From assembly GCA_016714445.1 (NCBI GenBank), contig JADJNF010000004.1, positions 124,001 to 188,000 of the forward strand: a stretch of DNA of 64,000 bases. The letters are read 5' to 3'. The first letter of the stretch is position 1, and the number at the start of each line of letters is the position of its first letter. A program made the translations under genes and the position numbers. Shown one piece after another: positions 7,633 to 17,272 of this stretch. The DNA comes from Saprospiraceae bacterium (GTDB lineage Bacteria; Bacteroidota; Bacteroidia; Chitinophagales; Saprospiraceae). The notes beneath the pieces are model-generated. The model did not search any database. It was given only the letters and a program-made list of their open reading frames with translations, and was not told the origin of the DNA.

Positions 7633-10542
7633 ATGCTTATCAACAATATTAAATTTTTTGTCCTAATTTGCACAGTGAAAATCATTTACTCATCAACTTG
7701 TTATGCCCAAATAATCTGGAGGAGTAAGATTGTGTTGGGTCACCAAACTGAAATTTATTCTGTTAATTTGCAAAGTTGCGAAAGGATAGAACACTGTACA
7801 TTCCCACTATTTAGAATCAGTGATTTAGTAATACACCCTTCAAATCAAATGTTTTTAGCTGGATTTAATTCATTGAATAATCAAAATGAAATAAGAGTTT
7901 TAGATACCTGTATGCTAATAAAGGTTATTTCAATACCCAATTGGGTAGCAAATGTGAATTTTGGTCAAAACATATTGTCACTTTGCTCTGACAAAGATGG
8001 CCAAATGTATCTTAGCTTTAATGGTAAAAAAAATATTTATAGATTCGATCCAGTCAATGAAATATTTACTGACCTAGGTATTTTACCCAACGGAATGGAA
8101 GTAATTGACTTTACATTTAGGAATGGAAAACTTTTCGCATCAGGTATTACTGGTGCTATCTCCAATATTATGGAAATTGATTTAGAAAACATAAATCAAA
8201 GTAAAATTCTTTTTTCGGATATGAATGGGGCTTATTCTGCAAAACTTATTACGATTCCCAATTTGGAAGATTGCAAGGATGCAGTTACTTATTTAAGTCG
8301 ATGGGTGGATAATGGCCCAGAAGTTGGCATATTTGACTTTTCAGATGGATCATTCACACAAATATGCCTTGATGAAGGAAACGGCATGGCGTCTCCTCTC
8401 GAATTCCTGGCCTCCGACCCGGAATGCGATCTTCTCTTCGATCTCGACAGGGACAATAGCAGCGGGGTGTTTCCTTATGATTTTCGTAATGAAAACATAG
8501 TCTGTACAGAATATAAAAACACGAGCATCGCTGACGATGATTTATTTCTCCATACATCAGTTGATCTGGATAGTATCATCATCAGACTTGATGGAGATGT
8601 GGATGGAAATTCAGAAGGGTTGACTCTTGATGCAAGCCTTCCTGATGCACTTCTTTCTTATCAAAATGGTAGATATATTTTGACCTTATCAGGCGACCGG
8701 TCTGATATAGCCTGGCGTACTGCGCTCCAAGCCATTAGATACTCCCATACCGGTGACATCATATCTGCAGGGGTACGTACACTGACCATTACAGCGTACA
8801 ATGCCATCAAGAGCAATCAGGCACAAAGCTTTATCCGTATAGGAGCACGTCCATACGCAGGAAGAGACACTACCCTTCTGGTATGTGCACAGCAAAAAGT
8901 AGAGGGCGTCTCTATATTGCTCGAAGGACAAGGAAATGGATACTGGCAACCAACATTGGTTAATGATGTCTATGACCCTTCAATAGATAATGAATCCGTT
9001 TACCAATATATTGTCCAAAGTCCAGAATGTGGTAATGACACAGCGGTGCTTAACATTCAAAAACTGCCCAACCGAACCCTTGACCTCGGTCCGGATATAT
9101 CCATCTGCCAGGCAGAAAGTCATCTCATAAGTATACCCGTGCAAACCGGAGATCAGATTCGCTGGAACAACGGAAGTACAGAAACGAACCGATCACTAAA
9201 GGCTCCCGCAAAAATATATGTGGATATCACCACCTTAGATGGCTGTATTATTAGCGATACGATTATTTTATCCCGATCTTATGTAAAAATACCAAAATCG
9301 TTATCCATTGACCTCTGCAGCGGAGACACTTTCATATACAGTGGCATAGCCTATCTTCCGGGACAGAGCATTACGGACAGTATACAGGCAGCGTCGGGTT
9401 GTGATACCCTGATCACGATTACATTACAGTCTGTTCCATCTCTAATATTGCTCCGGGATACGTTTACCTGCGACAATGTGACATTGTTCATTCAAAATGT
9501 GCCATATAATGTCGGTGATACTATCCTACGGTATAAACCGGCAGTAACGGGATGTGACACACTAATCAAAACGATTTATCAGTCGCATACCCTGCCGCAA
9601 TTTATGGTTACTGTAGCAGATACAGTACTGTGTGCCGGAAAGACAACTACAGCGACCTCATCACTATCAGGGAATATCAGATGGAGTACCGGTGACACCA
9701 AAAGTGAAGTAACTTTATCTTCCGGCAACTATAGCGTCAGCTTTACAGATGATAAAGGATGTACTCAGACCAAAAGTATCACCATCCAAAGCGCGCCGGT
9801 CATACCTTATGACATAGATATCAACATGCCGGATTGCGACCGCACCAATGGCAGTATTCGTCTGGTCAGTGAAAATGCACCTGATCTTTTTGAAATCACT
9901 ATCAATGACATTCCTGTTTCAATGGGAATATCCGATAACCTTGGTGCAGGAAACTATATTATTTCCATTATGGATAAATACGGTTGTATCATCAAAGACA
10001 CAGTCATCCTGACTTCGGTAAATGAATATACCGTCTCTATGACCGATGAAATCACCATCGACAAAATGAAACTACACGCTCTGGCTTTCACGGATTCCGG
10101 TGGCACGACAGATACGATACTATTCAGTCCCGACACAGATATACAGGCTCAGCGTGATTCCATACTGATTCGTGGCGTAGAAGACAGGATCTACAGCATT
10201 AGTTTTGTGGATCAGAACGGTTGTATTTTTGTAAAATCACTCAAAGTCAATGTAACTACACCAGCCTCAGTTTTTGAACTTCCCAATGTCATCAGCCACA
10301 CATCAGCAACAAACGAAAACAGACTCTTCTATCTCAAAAGTACGGGAATCACTTACGACATGTCCATCTATGACCGGTGGGGCAATCAGATATACGACAA
10401 ACAAAACATCCAAGGCGGAAACCCTGAATCGGCATGGACTCCTGAAAAAAGCAAGGTGCAACCCGGTGTTTATGTATATTTCATTACCATTCATACACCT
10501 GATGGTGCAGTGCAGAAAGTAGGGACGGTGACGGTGTTGTAA
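7633..10542 (+). CDS. Gene Y, right copy: large type B T9SS secreted protein
   Basis: The 969-residue protein has a signal peptide (cleavage near CYAQ), an N-terminal propeller-like part (about 30-215: HPSNQMFLAG, DKDGQMYLSF, FRNGKLFASG), a cadherin-like sandwich (about 285-400), then Ig-like modules with paired cysteines (CDTLI, FTCDNVTL, VLCAGKTTTA, about 480-830), and a type B (gliding-motility C-terminal) sorting domain in the last 90 residues (MSIYDRWGNQIYD). Type B tails take proteins through T9SS to the surface or medium. It is the second gene of the X/Y cassette and the intact reference for the frameshifted copy at 2610. Ligand and role are unknown; adhesion or glycan binding is a guess. 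Confidence 0.8.
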   Translation: MLINNIKFFVLICTVKIIYSSTCYAQIIWRSKIVLGHQTEIYSVNLQSCERIEHCTFPLFRISDLVIHPSNQMFLAGFNSLNNQNEIRVLDTCMLIKVISIPNWVANVNFGQNILSLCSDKDGQMYLSFNGKKNIYRFDPVNEIFTDLGILPNGMEVIDFTFRNGKLFASGITGAISNIMEIDLENINQSKILFSDMNGAYSAKLITIPNLEDCKDAVTYLSRWVDNGPEVGIFDFSDGSFTQICLDEGNGMASPLEFLASDPECDLLFDLDRDNSSGVFPYDFRNENIVCTEYKNTSIADDDLFLHTSVDLDSIIIRLDGDVDGNSEGLTLDASLPDALLSYQNGRYILTLSGDRSDIAWRTALQAIRYSHTGDIISAGVRTLTITAYNAIKSNQAQSFIRIGARPYAGRDTTLLVCAQQKVEGVSILLEGQGNGYWQPTLVNDVYDPSIDNESVYQYIVQSPECGNDTAVLNIQKLPNRTLDLGPDISICQAESHLISIPVQTGDQIRWNNGSTETNRSLKAPAKIYVDITTLDGCIISDTIILSRSYVKIPKSLSIDLCSGDTFIYSGIAYLPGQSITDSIQAASGCDTLITITLQSVPSLILLRDTFTCDNVTLFIQNVPYNVGDTILRYKPAVTGCDTLIKTIYQSHTLPQFMVTVADTVLCAGKTTTATSSLSGNIRWSTGDTKSEVTLSSGNYSVSFTDDKGCTQTKSITIQSAPVIPYDIDINMPDCDRTNGSIRLVSENAPDLFEITINDIPVSMGISDNLGAGNYIISIMDKYGCIIKDTVILTSVNEYTVSMTDEITIDKMKLHALAFTDSGGTTDTILFSPDTDIQAQRDSILIRGVEDRIYSISFVDQNGCIFVKSLKVNVTTPASVFELPNVISHTSATNENRLFYLKSTGITYDMSIYDRWGNQIYDKQNIQGGNPESAWTPEKSKVQPGVYVYFITIHTPDGAVQKVGTVTVL

Positions 10543-10560
10543 AAATATGAAAACAAAAAA

Positions 10561-10594
10561 CAGGCATCTGATCGATATGCTTTTCAGATGCCTG
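10561..10594 (-). terminator. Terminator between Y and ppdK, strongest for ppdK
   Basis: CAGGCATCTGA (10561-10571) pairs perfectly with TCAGATGCCTG (10584-10594). The A-rich stretch before it becomes a T run for transcripts from the minus strand, so it mainly ends ppdK; it can also stop the convergent Y transcript. Confidence 0.8.
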
Positions 10595-10618
10595 TGTTAA
10601 TATAAATGTGGCTTGTAT

Positions 10619-13360
10619 TTAGTTCATTTTGCTTTCGATGACTGCCTGCGCTGCTGCCAGTCTGGCTATAGGTACTCTGAATGGTGAACAACTCACATAA
10701 TTCATACCCAACGTATGACAGAATTTTACACTGGCTGCGTCTCCTCCATGTTCACCACAAATCCCAATCTCCATCCCCGGACGAGTAGCCCTGCCTCTCT
10801 CGATAGCAAGTCTGAGCAACTCACCCACACCCTGCTGGTCTATAGTCACAAACGGATCATCTCTCAATACTTTTTTATCAAGATAGGTAGGAAGAAATCC
10901 TCCGATGTCATCCCTGCTGAATCCAAAACTCATTTGTGTAAGGTCATTGGTACCAAAACTGAAAAATTCTGCTTCGAGTGCCATATGGTCTGCTTTCAAT
11001 GCTGCTCTAGGTGTTTCTATCATTGTACCAAAAGCATATTCTATTTTATCTTTTCCGGATTTAGCCAGCACTTCTGCATACACTCTTTCGACGATCTCTT
11101 TCTGGTGTTTCAGTTCATTGACGGTACAGGTTACCGGTATCATGATCTCAGGAAATACCTTTTTACCCTGATTGGTCAATTCTACTGCCGCTTCGAAGAT
11201 GGCTCTGATCTGCATTTCAGTGATTTCAGGATAGCTGATACCCAATCGTACTCCACGGTGACCCAACATAGGATTATTTTCGTGCAGTGCCAATACTCTT
11301 TTTCTCAGTGTGCTGACTTTGATGCCAAGTTCATGGCTGAGTTCAGTCATTTTGTTTTTGTCATGGGGTACAAATTCATGGAGTGGAGGATCAAGTAAAC
11401 GTATGGTGACCGGATGTCCATCCATCACGTCCATGGTTTTTTTGATATCAGATTTCACATAGGTAAATAATTCACTCAGCGCTTTTCTCCTTTCTTCTTC
11501 AGTGTCGCTGACGATCATTTTTCTCAACAGGAAGAGAGGTTCTTCACTGTTTTCACCATAAAACATATGTTCGGTTCTGAAAAGCCCGACACCCGTTGCT
11601 CCAAAACGAAGTGCCTGAAGTGCATCCTGGGGAGTCTCTACATTGGCTCTGACTTCCAGCATTTTGGTTTCATCTACCATTTTCATCAGTTCCCTATAGG
11701 AATCATTTTCATCCACATTGACTGATACCAATGCCATGGCTCCTTCATAAACCAAACCGGTAGTTCCGTTCAGGCTGATCCAATCTCCTTCATGAAGTAC
11801 TTTACCATTTTTTGCTTTCAGGGTACCGTGTTCAGAATTGATCTCAATATCATTGCAACCAACAATACAACATTTACCCCATCCTCTGGCTACCAGTGCT
11901 GCATGTGAAGTCATTCCACCTTTGCTGGTCAGGATAGCTTTGGAAGCATGCATACCATCCACATCTTCCGGTGAGGTCTCATCCCTAACCAGGATAACAG
12001 GAATTTTTTTATCTGCCCATTCTACTGCTTTTTCTGAATCAAATACGATTCTTCCTTTCGCTCCACCCGGTCCGGCAGGAAGTCCTTTTGCAATCGGAGT
12101 AGATGCCAGCTCTGCTTCAGGATCCAGGCGCGGCAATAATAATTCGACCAACTGATTTGGGCCAACCCGCATGACAGCTGTATCCTTAGAAATCAGAGCT
12201 TCTTTATACATATCCATAGCCATGCGGACAGCGGCTACCCCGTTTCGTTTGCCTACACGACACTGCAACATATACAGTGTTCCTTTTTCTATCGTAAATT
12301 CGATATCCTGCATATCCTTGTAGTGACCTTCCAGTTTTTTTTGATAACCATCCAGTTCATCATACAATTCAGGCATGATATCACTTAAAGTATCCAGATG
12401 TTTACTTTGGGTGTTTTTTGAAAAATCATTGATCGGGGCTGGAGTACGGATCCCTGCTACAACGTCTTCACCCTGAGCATTCACCAGATATTCGCCATAA
12501 AAATGGTTGTCCCCGGTTCCCGGATTTCTTGTAAAAGCCACACCTGTAGCACAGTCATCTCCCATATTTCCGAAGACCATGGCTTGTACATTTACGGCTG
12601 TTCCCCATTCGTTGGGTATTTTCTCTATCCGTCTGTACTCTACCGCTCTTTTACCATTCCAACTTCCGAACACTGCTCCGATTCCGCCCCAAAGCTGATC
12701 CATCGGGTCGTCAGGAAATGGTTTCCCAAGATGTTTTTCTATGGTTCTTTTGAATACATGCACCAGATCTTTTAGTTCGTCAGTAGTAAGCTCAGTGTCG
12801 GATTCATATCCCATTTTATGTTTTACTTCTTCCAGTTTGTCATCAAGGATTCTACGAATCCCTTTGCCATGTTTGGGTTCGATACCTGCGGCTTTTTCCA
12901 TAACTACATCGGCATACATCATGACCAGACGTCTGTAAGCGTCGTACGCAAATCTTTCGTTTCCAGTCTGAGCGATAAGACCTTTTATAGTTTGGTCATT
13001 TAATCCGATATTCAATACCGTATCCATCATGCCCGGCATGGATCGTCTGGCACCGGATCTGACGGAGAGTAGAAGTGGATTGCTGACATCACCAAACTTC
13101 CTTCCCATGATTTTTTCAATACTGTCGAGTGCATCTGATGTTTCCTTCACAAGACTTGGGGGATAACTCTTTTCATGATCATAATAATAAGTACACACTT
13201 CCGTAGTGATGGTAAATCCGGGAGGTACCGGCAGTAAAAGATTGGGGTGTCCGGCCATTTCTGCCAGATTTGCTCCTTTTCCACCCAATAAGTTTTTCAT
13301 GGATTCATTGCCATCGGCTTTCCCTCCACCAAAACTGTACACATATTTTTCTTTTGACAT
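10619..13360 (-). CDS. ppdK: Pyruvate, phosphate dikinase
   Basis: The 913-residue protein interconverts pyruvate, ATP and phosphate with phosphoenolpyruvate, AMP and pyrophosphate in the cytoplasm. The order is the standard one: nucleotide-binding domain (start YVYSFGGGKADG, GGKGANLAEM), the swivelling phosphohistidine domain with GGMTSHAAL (His486), and the PEP-binding barrel with GTNDLTQMSFGFSRDD and CGEHGG (Cys868). Length is normal to slightly long. It stands alone. A TAAATTTG box at 13388-13395 on the minus strand fits the promoter, about 30 bases before the ATG. Confidence 0.97.
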   Translation of the reverse strand: MSKEKYVYSFGGGKADGNESMKNLLGGKGANLAEMAGHPNLLLPVPPGFTITTEVCTYYYDHEKSYPPSLVKETSDALDSIEKIMGRKFGDVSNPLLLSVRSGARRSMPGMMDTVLNIGLNDQTIKGLIAQTGNERFAYDAYRRLVMMYADVVMEKAAGIEPKHGKGIRRILDDKLEEVKHKMGYESDTELTTDELKDLVHVFKRTIEKHLGKPFPDDPMDQLWGGIGAVFGSWNGKRAVEYRRIEKIPNEWGTAVNVQAMVFGNMGDDCATGVAFTRNPGTGDNHFYGEYLVNAQGEDVVAGIRTPAPINDFSKNTQSKHLDTLSDIMPELYDELDGYQKKLEGHYKDMQDIEFTIEKGTLYMLQCRVGKRNGVAAVRMAMDMYKEALISKDTAVMRVGPNQLVELLLPRLDPEAELASTPIAKGLPAGPGGAKGRIVFDSEKAVEWADKKIPVILVRDETSPEDVDGMHASKAILTSKGGMTSHAALVARGWGKCCIVGCNDIEINSEHGTLKAKNGKVLHEGDWISLNGTTGLVYEGAMALVSVNVDENDSYRELMKMVDETKMLEVRANVETPQDALQALRFGATGVGLFRTEHMFYGENSEEPLFLLRKMIVSDTEEERRKALSELFTYVKSDIKKTMDVMDGHPVTIRLLDPPLHEFVPHDKNKMTELSHELGIKVSTLRKRVLALHENNPMLGHRGVRLGISYPEITEMQIRAIFEAAVELTNQGKKVFPEIMIPVTCTVNELKHQKEIVERVYAEVLAKSGKDKIEYAFGTMIETPRAALKADHMALEAEFFSFGTNDLTQMSFGFSRDDIGGFLPTYLDKKVLRDDPFVTIDQQGVGELLRLAIERGRATRPGMEIGICGEHGGDAASVKFCHTLGMNYVSCSPFRVPIARLAAAQAVIESKMN

Positions 13361-13387
13361 GATGTATATATTTTAAAATGGTCTACT

Positions 13388-13395
13388 CAAATTTA
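13388..13395 (-). promoter_or_regulatory. Promoter -7 box of ppdK
   Basis: On the minus strand this reads TAAATTTG, matching TAnnTTTG, about 28 bases before the ppdK ATG. No convincing TTG was found 19-20 bases further upstream, so only half of the promoter is supported. Confidence 0.4.
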
Positions 13396-13593
13396 GAGCG
13401 AAATAACAGCTATATGGAGTGCATTTTATTGATATAAATCATCAAGTCATATGATTTACATCAAAAATTGAATAATGAGAAATACCTTATGAAAAATGAA
13501 AAGGTTTTTTTTGGAAATGGTGGATTGTATTCCCTGAAGTTTTTAAATTTCAGTTCGTAATAAAAAAGAGATGGATTAAAAAATTGTCTTTGC

Positions 13594-13714
13594 TATACCG
13601 ACGATAATTTTATTTGTAAAAATTATGTCTTCATTATCTTCAAAATTAAAACAATGTTAAAGGCATTTTTTGAAAACCAATTTATTTGGGTGTATCCCAT
13701 TTATTTTGAGTATA
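13594..13714 (+). repeat. Dispersed intergenic repeat (copy c)
   Basis: This is the best-preserved copy: TATACCGACGATAATTTTAT, then GTCTTCATTATC, then GAAAACCAATTTATTTGGGT, and a second end-like stretch closing TTTATTTTGAGTATA. The end block is partly doubled. It occupies the gap between the start of ppdK and the end of the glycosyltransferase gene, both on the minus strand. The rest of 13361-13743 shows only the ppdK promoter. Confidence 0.6.
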
Positions 13715-13743
13715 AAATAGATTTCTATTAAACCGAAAGATGT

Positions 13744-14493
13744 TCACTTTTTTTGGAAGAAATATTTCAACTCATTCTTTTTGAGATAGTATTCGTTTTT
13801 TGCAATAATAAATCCTGCTTCGCCATCCAGGATACCTAGATTGAGAAAATAGGTTCTGAAAAATCTGAAATATGGGCCAAAACATCTTTTTATTAAAGGT
13901 GGGGATTTTTGAGCTTTTTTCCACTCATCCGCCCTTAATCCGGCATAATAATCATATTTAGTTATCATGTGGGCTTCATCCCTAAAACTAAAATGGTCTA
14001 TTTTTCCCTGAATTTTTACACTCTGCAATGGAACGTCCGAAACCAGTTTTTCATGCACATAGTTGTCATTCCATCTCATAACCTTTTTATTAAACAGACG
14101 GATATTCCAGTCCGGAAACCATCCACAATATTTTACCGGATAATCGCCCAGATAGGTCTGAATATTCATAAGATATACGGAATCTGCCGACGGGTTCAGG
14201 TGTTTGATATTCGCGGCGAGTGTATCATTGATGACTTCATCTGCATCCACACAAATGATCCAGTCGTTTTCTGCTTTCTCCACTCCAAAATTTTTATTTT
14301 TTGAATATCCTTCCCATGGTTTTTTGTACACTTTTGCACCTTGTGAAAATGCAATTGATTCCGTTTGGTCATCAGATCTGTCATCCAGAACCACAATGAT
14401 ATCATCAGTGATTTTTTTTACTGCCAGAATACATTTTGCTATCGTATAAGCCTCATTTTTAGCTATGATCACCGCGCTGTAAATAGATGACAT
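13744..14493 (-). CDS. Family 2 glycosyltransferase, LPS core type (WaaE/KdtX-like)
   Basis: The 249-residue protein is a GT-A fold enzyme with the start SAVIIAKNEAYTIAKCI, the acidic VLDDRSDDQT loop, and the metal-binding CVDADEVIND motif. The later WNIRLFNKK and HEKLV segments are typical of the WaaE/KdtX branch that adds sugars to the lipopolysaccharide core. It acts on the cytoplasmic face of the inner membrane with a nucleotide-sugar donor; the acceptor cannot be read from sequence. It begins 2 bases after the stop of cysQ, so the two are an operon. Confidence 0.88.
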   Translation of the reverse strand: MSSIYSAVIIAKNEAYTIAKCILAVKKITDDIIVVLDDRSDDQTESIAFSQGAKVYKKPWEGYSKNKNFGVEKAENDWIICVDADEVINDTLAANIKHLNPSADSVYLMNIQTYLGDYPVKYCGWFPDWNIRLFNKKVMRWNDNYVHEKLVSDVPLQSVKIQGKIDHFSFRDEAHMITKYDYYAGLRADEWKKAQKSPPLIKRCFGPYFRFFRTYFLNLGILDGEAGFIIAKNEYYLKKNELKYFFQKK

Positions 14494-14495
14494 GG

Positions 14496-15314
14496 TTAAA
14501 TAATTTTACCTGATGCAATAAAATATGGATTGATCATGGTCGGTTTGTTGTAAGTGAGTGGAAGTCCTGAATCAGCTTCCACCAAGGCCCCTCCTGCTTC
14601 TTCGATGATGATCTGACCCGCAGCGGTATCCCACTCCATGATATGTATCATACGCGGATAATAATCAGCATCCCCTTTTGCAATGCTGATAAACTTCAGT
14701 GCACTGCCCAAAGTAATGATCTCAGGCGAATCGAGGATGTCAATATAACTTCTTGTGGATGAATCCATTTCGCTTCGGCTGGCAACAATCCTGAGTCCTT
14801 TCTGATCCAGCTTAAATGTATTTACTGATATGGAATTGTTCTGGTTTTCGAAAGCTTCAAATGCGCCTGAGCCCTTTATCGCATAATACAACATCTTAAA
14901 TACCGGTAAATAAATAAACCCTGCTACAGGAGTGCCATTTTTTATAAGTGCCAGATTGATACTGAATTCGTCACTTCTGTTTATGAACTCTTTTGTTCCA
15001 TCAAGCGGATCTAGTAACCAGGCATATTCCCACTTCTTTCGCTGATGATATGAGTCAAGGTTTGACTCCTCTGAAATGATGGGTATTTCGGGAAAAATAT
15101 CCGATAATCCGGTAGATATAATTTTATTAGACATCAAATCTGCATCCGTCACCGGACTGTTATCCTTCTTATATGCTGTTTTGTAACTGATATCTACAGC
15201 CTCGTATATTTTCATGACAGCTGTACCGGCCTCTGTCAGTAATGATGATATATCTTGTACGTTTTCAGGTGTCAAAATAAATATTTCCCCAACATTCGTT
15301 GCAACTGATTTCAT
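14496..15314 (-). CDS. cysQ: 3'(2'),5'-bisphosphate nucleotidase CysQ
   Basis: The 272-residue member of the inositol-monophosphatase superfamily removes the 3' phosphate from PAP/PAPS-type nucleotides, relieving a by-product of sulfate assimilation. Metal-site motifs are visible: SEES (about residue 85), LLDPLDGTKEFINR (about 100-112) and EWDTAAGQIIIEEAGG (about 228-243). The length suits CysQ. It is the first gene of a two-gene operon with the glycosyltransferase. The start is not certain; the 12 residues before TPENVQD may not be translated. Confidence 0.9.
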   Translation of the reverse strand: MKSVATNVGEIFILTPENVQDISSLLTEAGTAVMKIYEAVDISYKTAYKKDNSPVTDADLMSNKIISTGLSDIFPEIPIISEESNLDSYHQRKKWEYAWLLDPLDGTKEFINRSDEFSINLALIKNGTPVAGFIYLPVFKMLYYAIKGSGAFEAFENQNNSISVNTFKLDQKGLRIVASRSEMDSSTRSYIDILDSPEIITLGSALKFISIAKGDADYYPRMIHIMEWDTAAGQIIIEEAGGALVEADSGLPLTYNKPTMINPYFIASGKII

Positions 15315-15630
15315 TCTACATACTTTAAGTAAAAAACCAGCCCTTTTATTTGATCCAATTGTTCAGATTTTGGCGTTTTCTCCGGTTTCGCTATCCAACC
15401 AATGTTATGAATAATGAATGATTGATGCCGGAAATTAATCACACAAAATTAGGCAAAATAAATCTATGTACTCTATTTTACAAATAAAAATATATCCTAT
15501 TGATAAAACTACAACTGTTACCTTTTTTTTGAAAATTAATACCCTGTATTTGATGAAAATTTTGTAGTTTTGAAGGTCCGTTTTAATGGAGTGTTTGATC
15601 CGTTTTATTTTCAATTTTCATTTCAGCTAC
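15315..15630 (+). other. Intergenic region between divergent cysQ and the GMC oxidoreductase
   Basis: No gene is seen. A TAGTTTTG box at 15565-15572 suits a promoter for the rightward oxidoreductase gene, although a matching upstream TTG is not clear. Nothing recognisable stands before cysQ. Confidence 0.4.
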
Positions 15631-17202
15631 ATGTCAGAATACGATTATGTCATCATCGGTAGTGGGTTCGGAGGGTCTGTCTCAGCGCTGAGATTGTCCG
15701 AAAAAGGATATAAAGTGCTGGTCATCGAGAAAGGAAAATGGTTTAACAATCCTGAAGATTTCCCTACCACCAACTGGAATCTGCGCAAGTGGATGTGGAT
15801 GCCGGGCCTGGGCATGCGAGGACTTTTCAAAATGACTTTATTCAGACATGTGGTCGCATTAAGTGGAGTAGGTGTAGGTGGTGGATCATTGGTATATGCC
15901 AATACCTTGCCGATCCCAAAGTCTGAGTTTTTTAATTCAGGACACTGGAAGGGATTGGCTAATTGGGAAGATATTTTGAAACCTTACTACGAAACAGCAA
16001 AAAAAATGCTGGGCGCAGAGACTCATCCCTACATGAGCAGAAGCGACAAAGCTATGTTGCAATTGGCAAAAGAAATGGGTATCGAAAGTTCTTTTGAAAA
16101 AACCGACGTGGCCGTACATTTTGGTAAAGTAGGGGTGACAGTTTCAGATCCTTATTTTGATGGGAAAGGCCCAGATCGTACAGGGTGTAATCTGTGTGGT
16201 GGATGTATGTTGGGTTGCAGATTTAATGCTAAAAATACTCTTGATAAAAATTATCTTTTTCTGGCTCAGCCATTGGGAGCTGAGATCATGTCAGAAAAAG
16301 AAGTGTACGATGTCATCCCGCTCAGTGAAGATGGAAATGATGGCTATGAAATCCGTTATAAAGATTCAATTTCCTGGTTTCCTGCCAATGGGAGTGTAAA
16401 AACCAAAGGAGTAATTTTTGCCGGAGGCGTCACAGGTACAGTTAAGCTCCTACTCAAACTCAAGTCATCCTCTCTTAAAAATTTGTCGGACATGGTGGGT
16501 CAGGGTATCAGGACGAATTCGGAAAGTCTGATAGGTGTGACCACATTTGATAAAAATGCCGTATTTTCTGAAGGAATCGCCATCGGATCCATCGTACATC
16601 TGGACGAAAGCAGACACGTAGAACCTGTGAAATATTCTTCCGGTGCCGGGTTCTGGCGTCTATTTATGGCTCCGATGGTACAGGGAAATAATATTTTTGT
16701 CCGCTTCTTTCGCATGCTGAAAGACTTTTTTATTCATCCTTTGGACAATTTACGCATATTTTTGGTAGATGACTGGAGCAAAAGAACCCAGATTTTGCTG
16801 TACATGGAAAGCATAGACTCCACACTCAGACTGGTCAGATCTTGGACAGGTTTTTTAATATCAAAACCTGAAAAAGGGCCGCTTCCCACAGCTTTCAATC
16901 CCAAAGCCCAGGAAATAGCACATAGAATAGAAACTATCATCAATGGTAAAGCTACGGTGATGAATACAGAAACACTTTTGGGCATTCCTACTACTGCGCA
17001 TATCCTGGGCGGAGCATGTATGGGAAAAGACGCTACTTCAGGTGTCATCGACAAGGACAACAAAGTGTTTAATTATAAAAATATGATGATTTGCGACGGA
17101 AGTATGATCTCAGCCAATCCTGGAGTCAATCCAAGTCTCAGTATTACTGCCATTTCTGAACTGGCGATGTCAAAAATCCCTTTAAAAGAAGACGTGGTTT
17201 AA
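15631..17202 (+). CDS. GMC-family FAD-dependent oxidoreductase (cholesterol-oxidase-like)
   Basis: I place the start at the ATG at 15631 (MSEYDYVIIGSGFGGS), since the FAD-binding GxGxxG would otherwise be preceded by 15 unrelated residues and the 15586 ATG lies close to the promoter box. The 523-residue protein has the dinucleotide fold, the GVGGGSLVYANT flavin motif (about 85-97), the CNLCGGCMLGC cysteine cluster (about 187-197) typical of this branch, and the C-terminal NPGVNPSLSITA motif. Members oxidise alcohols, sterols or long-chain substrates with FAD; the substrate here is unknown. The cysteine cluster could bind an iron-sulfur centre, which is inference. Confidence 0.85.
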   Translation: MSEYDYVIIGSGFGGSVSALRLSEKGYKVLVIEKGKWFNNPEDFPTTNWNLRKWMWMPGLGMRGLFKMTLFRHVVALSGVGVGGGSLVYANTLPIPKSEFFNSGHWKGLANWEDILKPYYETAKKMLGAETHPYMSRSDKAMLQLAKEMGIESSFEKTDVAVHFGKVGVTVSDPYFDGKGPDRTGCNLCGGCMLGCRFNAKNTLDKNYLFLAQPLGAEIMSEKEVYDVIPLSEDGNDGYEIRYKDSISWFPANGSVKTKGVIFAGGVTGTVKLLLKLKSSSLKNLSDMVGQGIRTNSESLIGVTTFDKNAVFSEGIAIGSIVHLDESRHVEPVKYSSGAGFWRLFMAPMVQGNNIFVRFFRMLKDFFIHPLDNLRIFLVDDWSKRTQILLYMESIDSTLRLVRSWTGFLISKPEKGPLPTAFNPKAQEIAHRIETIINGKATVMNTETLLGIPTTAHILGGACMGKDATSGVIDKDNKVFNYKNMMICDGSMISANPGVNPSLSITAISELAMSKIPLKEDVV

Positions 17203-17224
17203 CATTTGTCTTGTATAATAAAAA

Positions 17225-17253
17225 AGTCCCGTCAATAAAAAATTAACGGGACT
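17225..17253 (-). terminator. Terminator between the GMC oxidoreductase and sqr
   Basis: AGTCCCGT (17225-17232) pairs with ACGGGACT (17246-17253). The A run at the left becomes a T run for the minus-strand sqr transcript; the hairpin can also serve the convergent gene. Confidence 0.75.
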
Positions 17254-17272
17254 GGATATGTCAACAAAAACA

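Noticed and set aside
10715..11398. Long plus-strand reading frame of 227 codons opposite ppdK
   Set aside because: It is the antisense frame of a highly conserved ppdK coding region; its product is rich in Cys, Phe and Ser with no domain, as antisense frames usually are.
15586..15630. Upstream start for the GMC oxidoreductase
   Set aside because: The added 15 residues precede the FAD-binding start, and the ATG at 15586 lies only 14 bases after the likely -7 box at 15565-15572.
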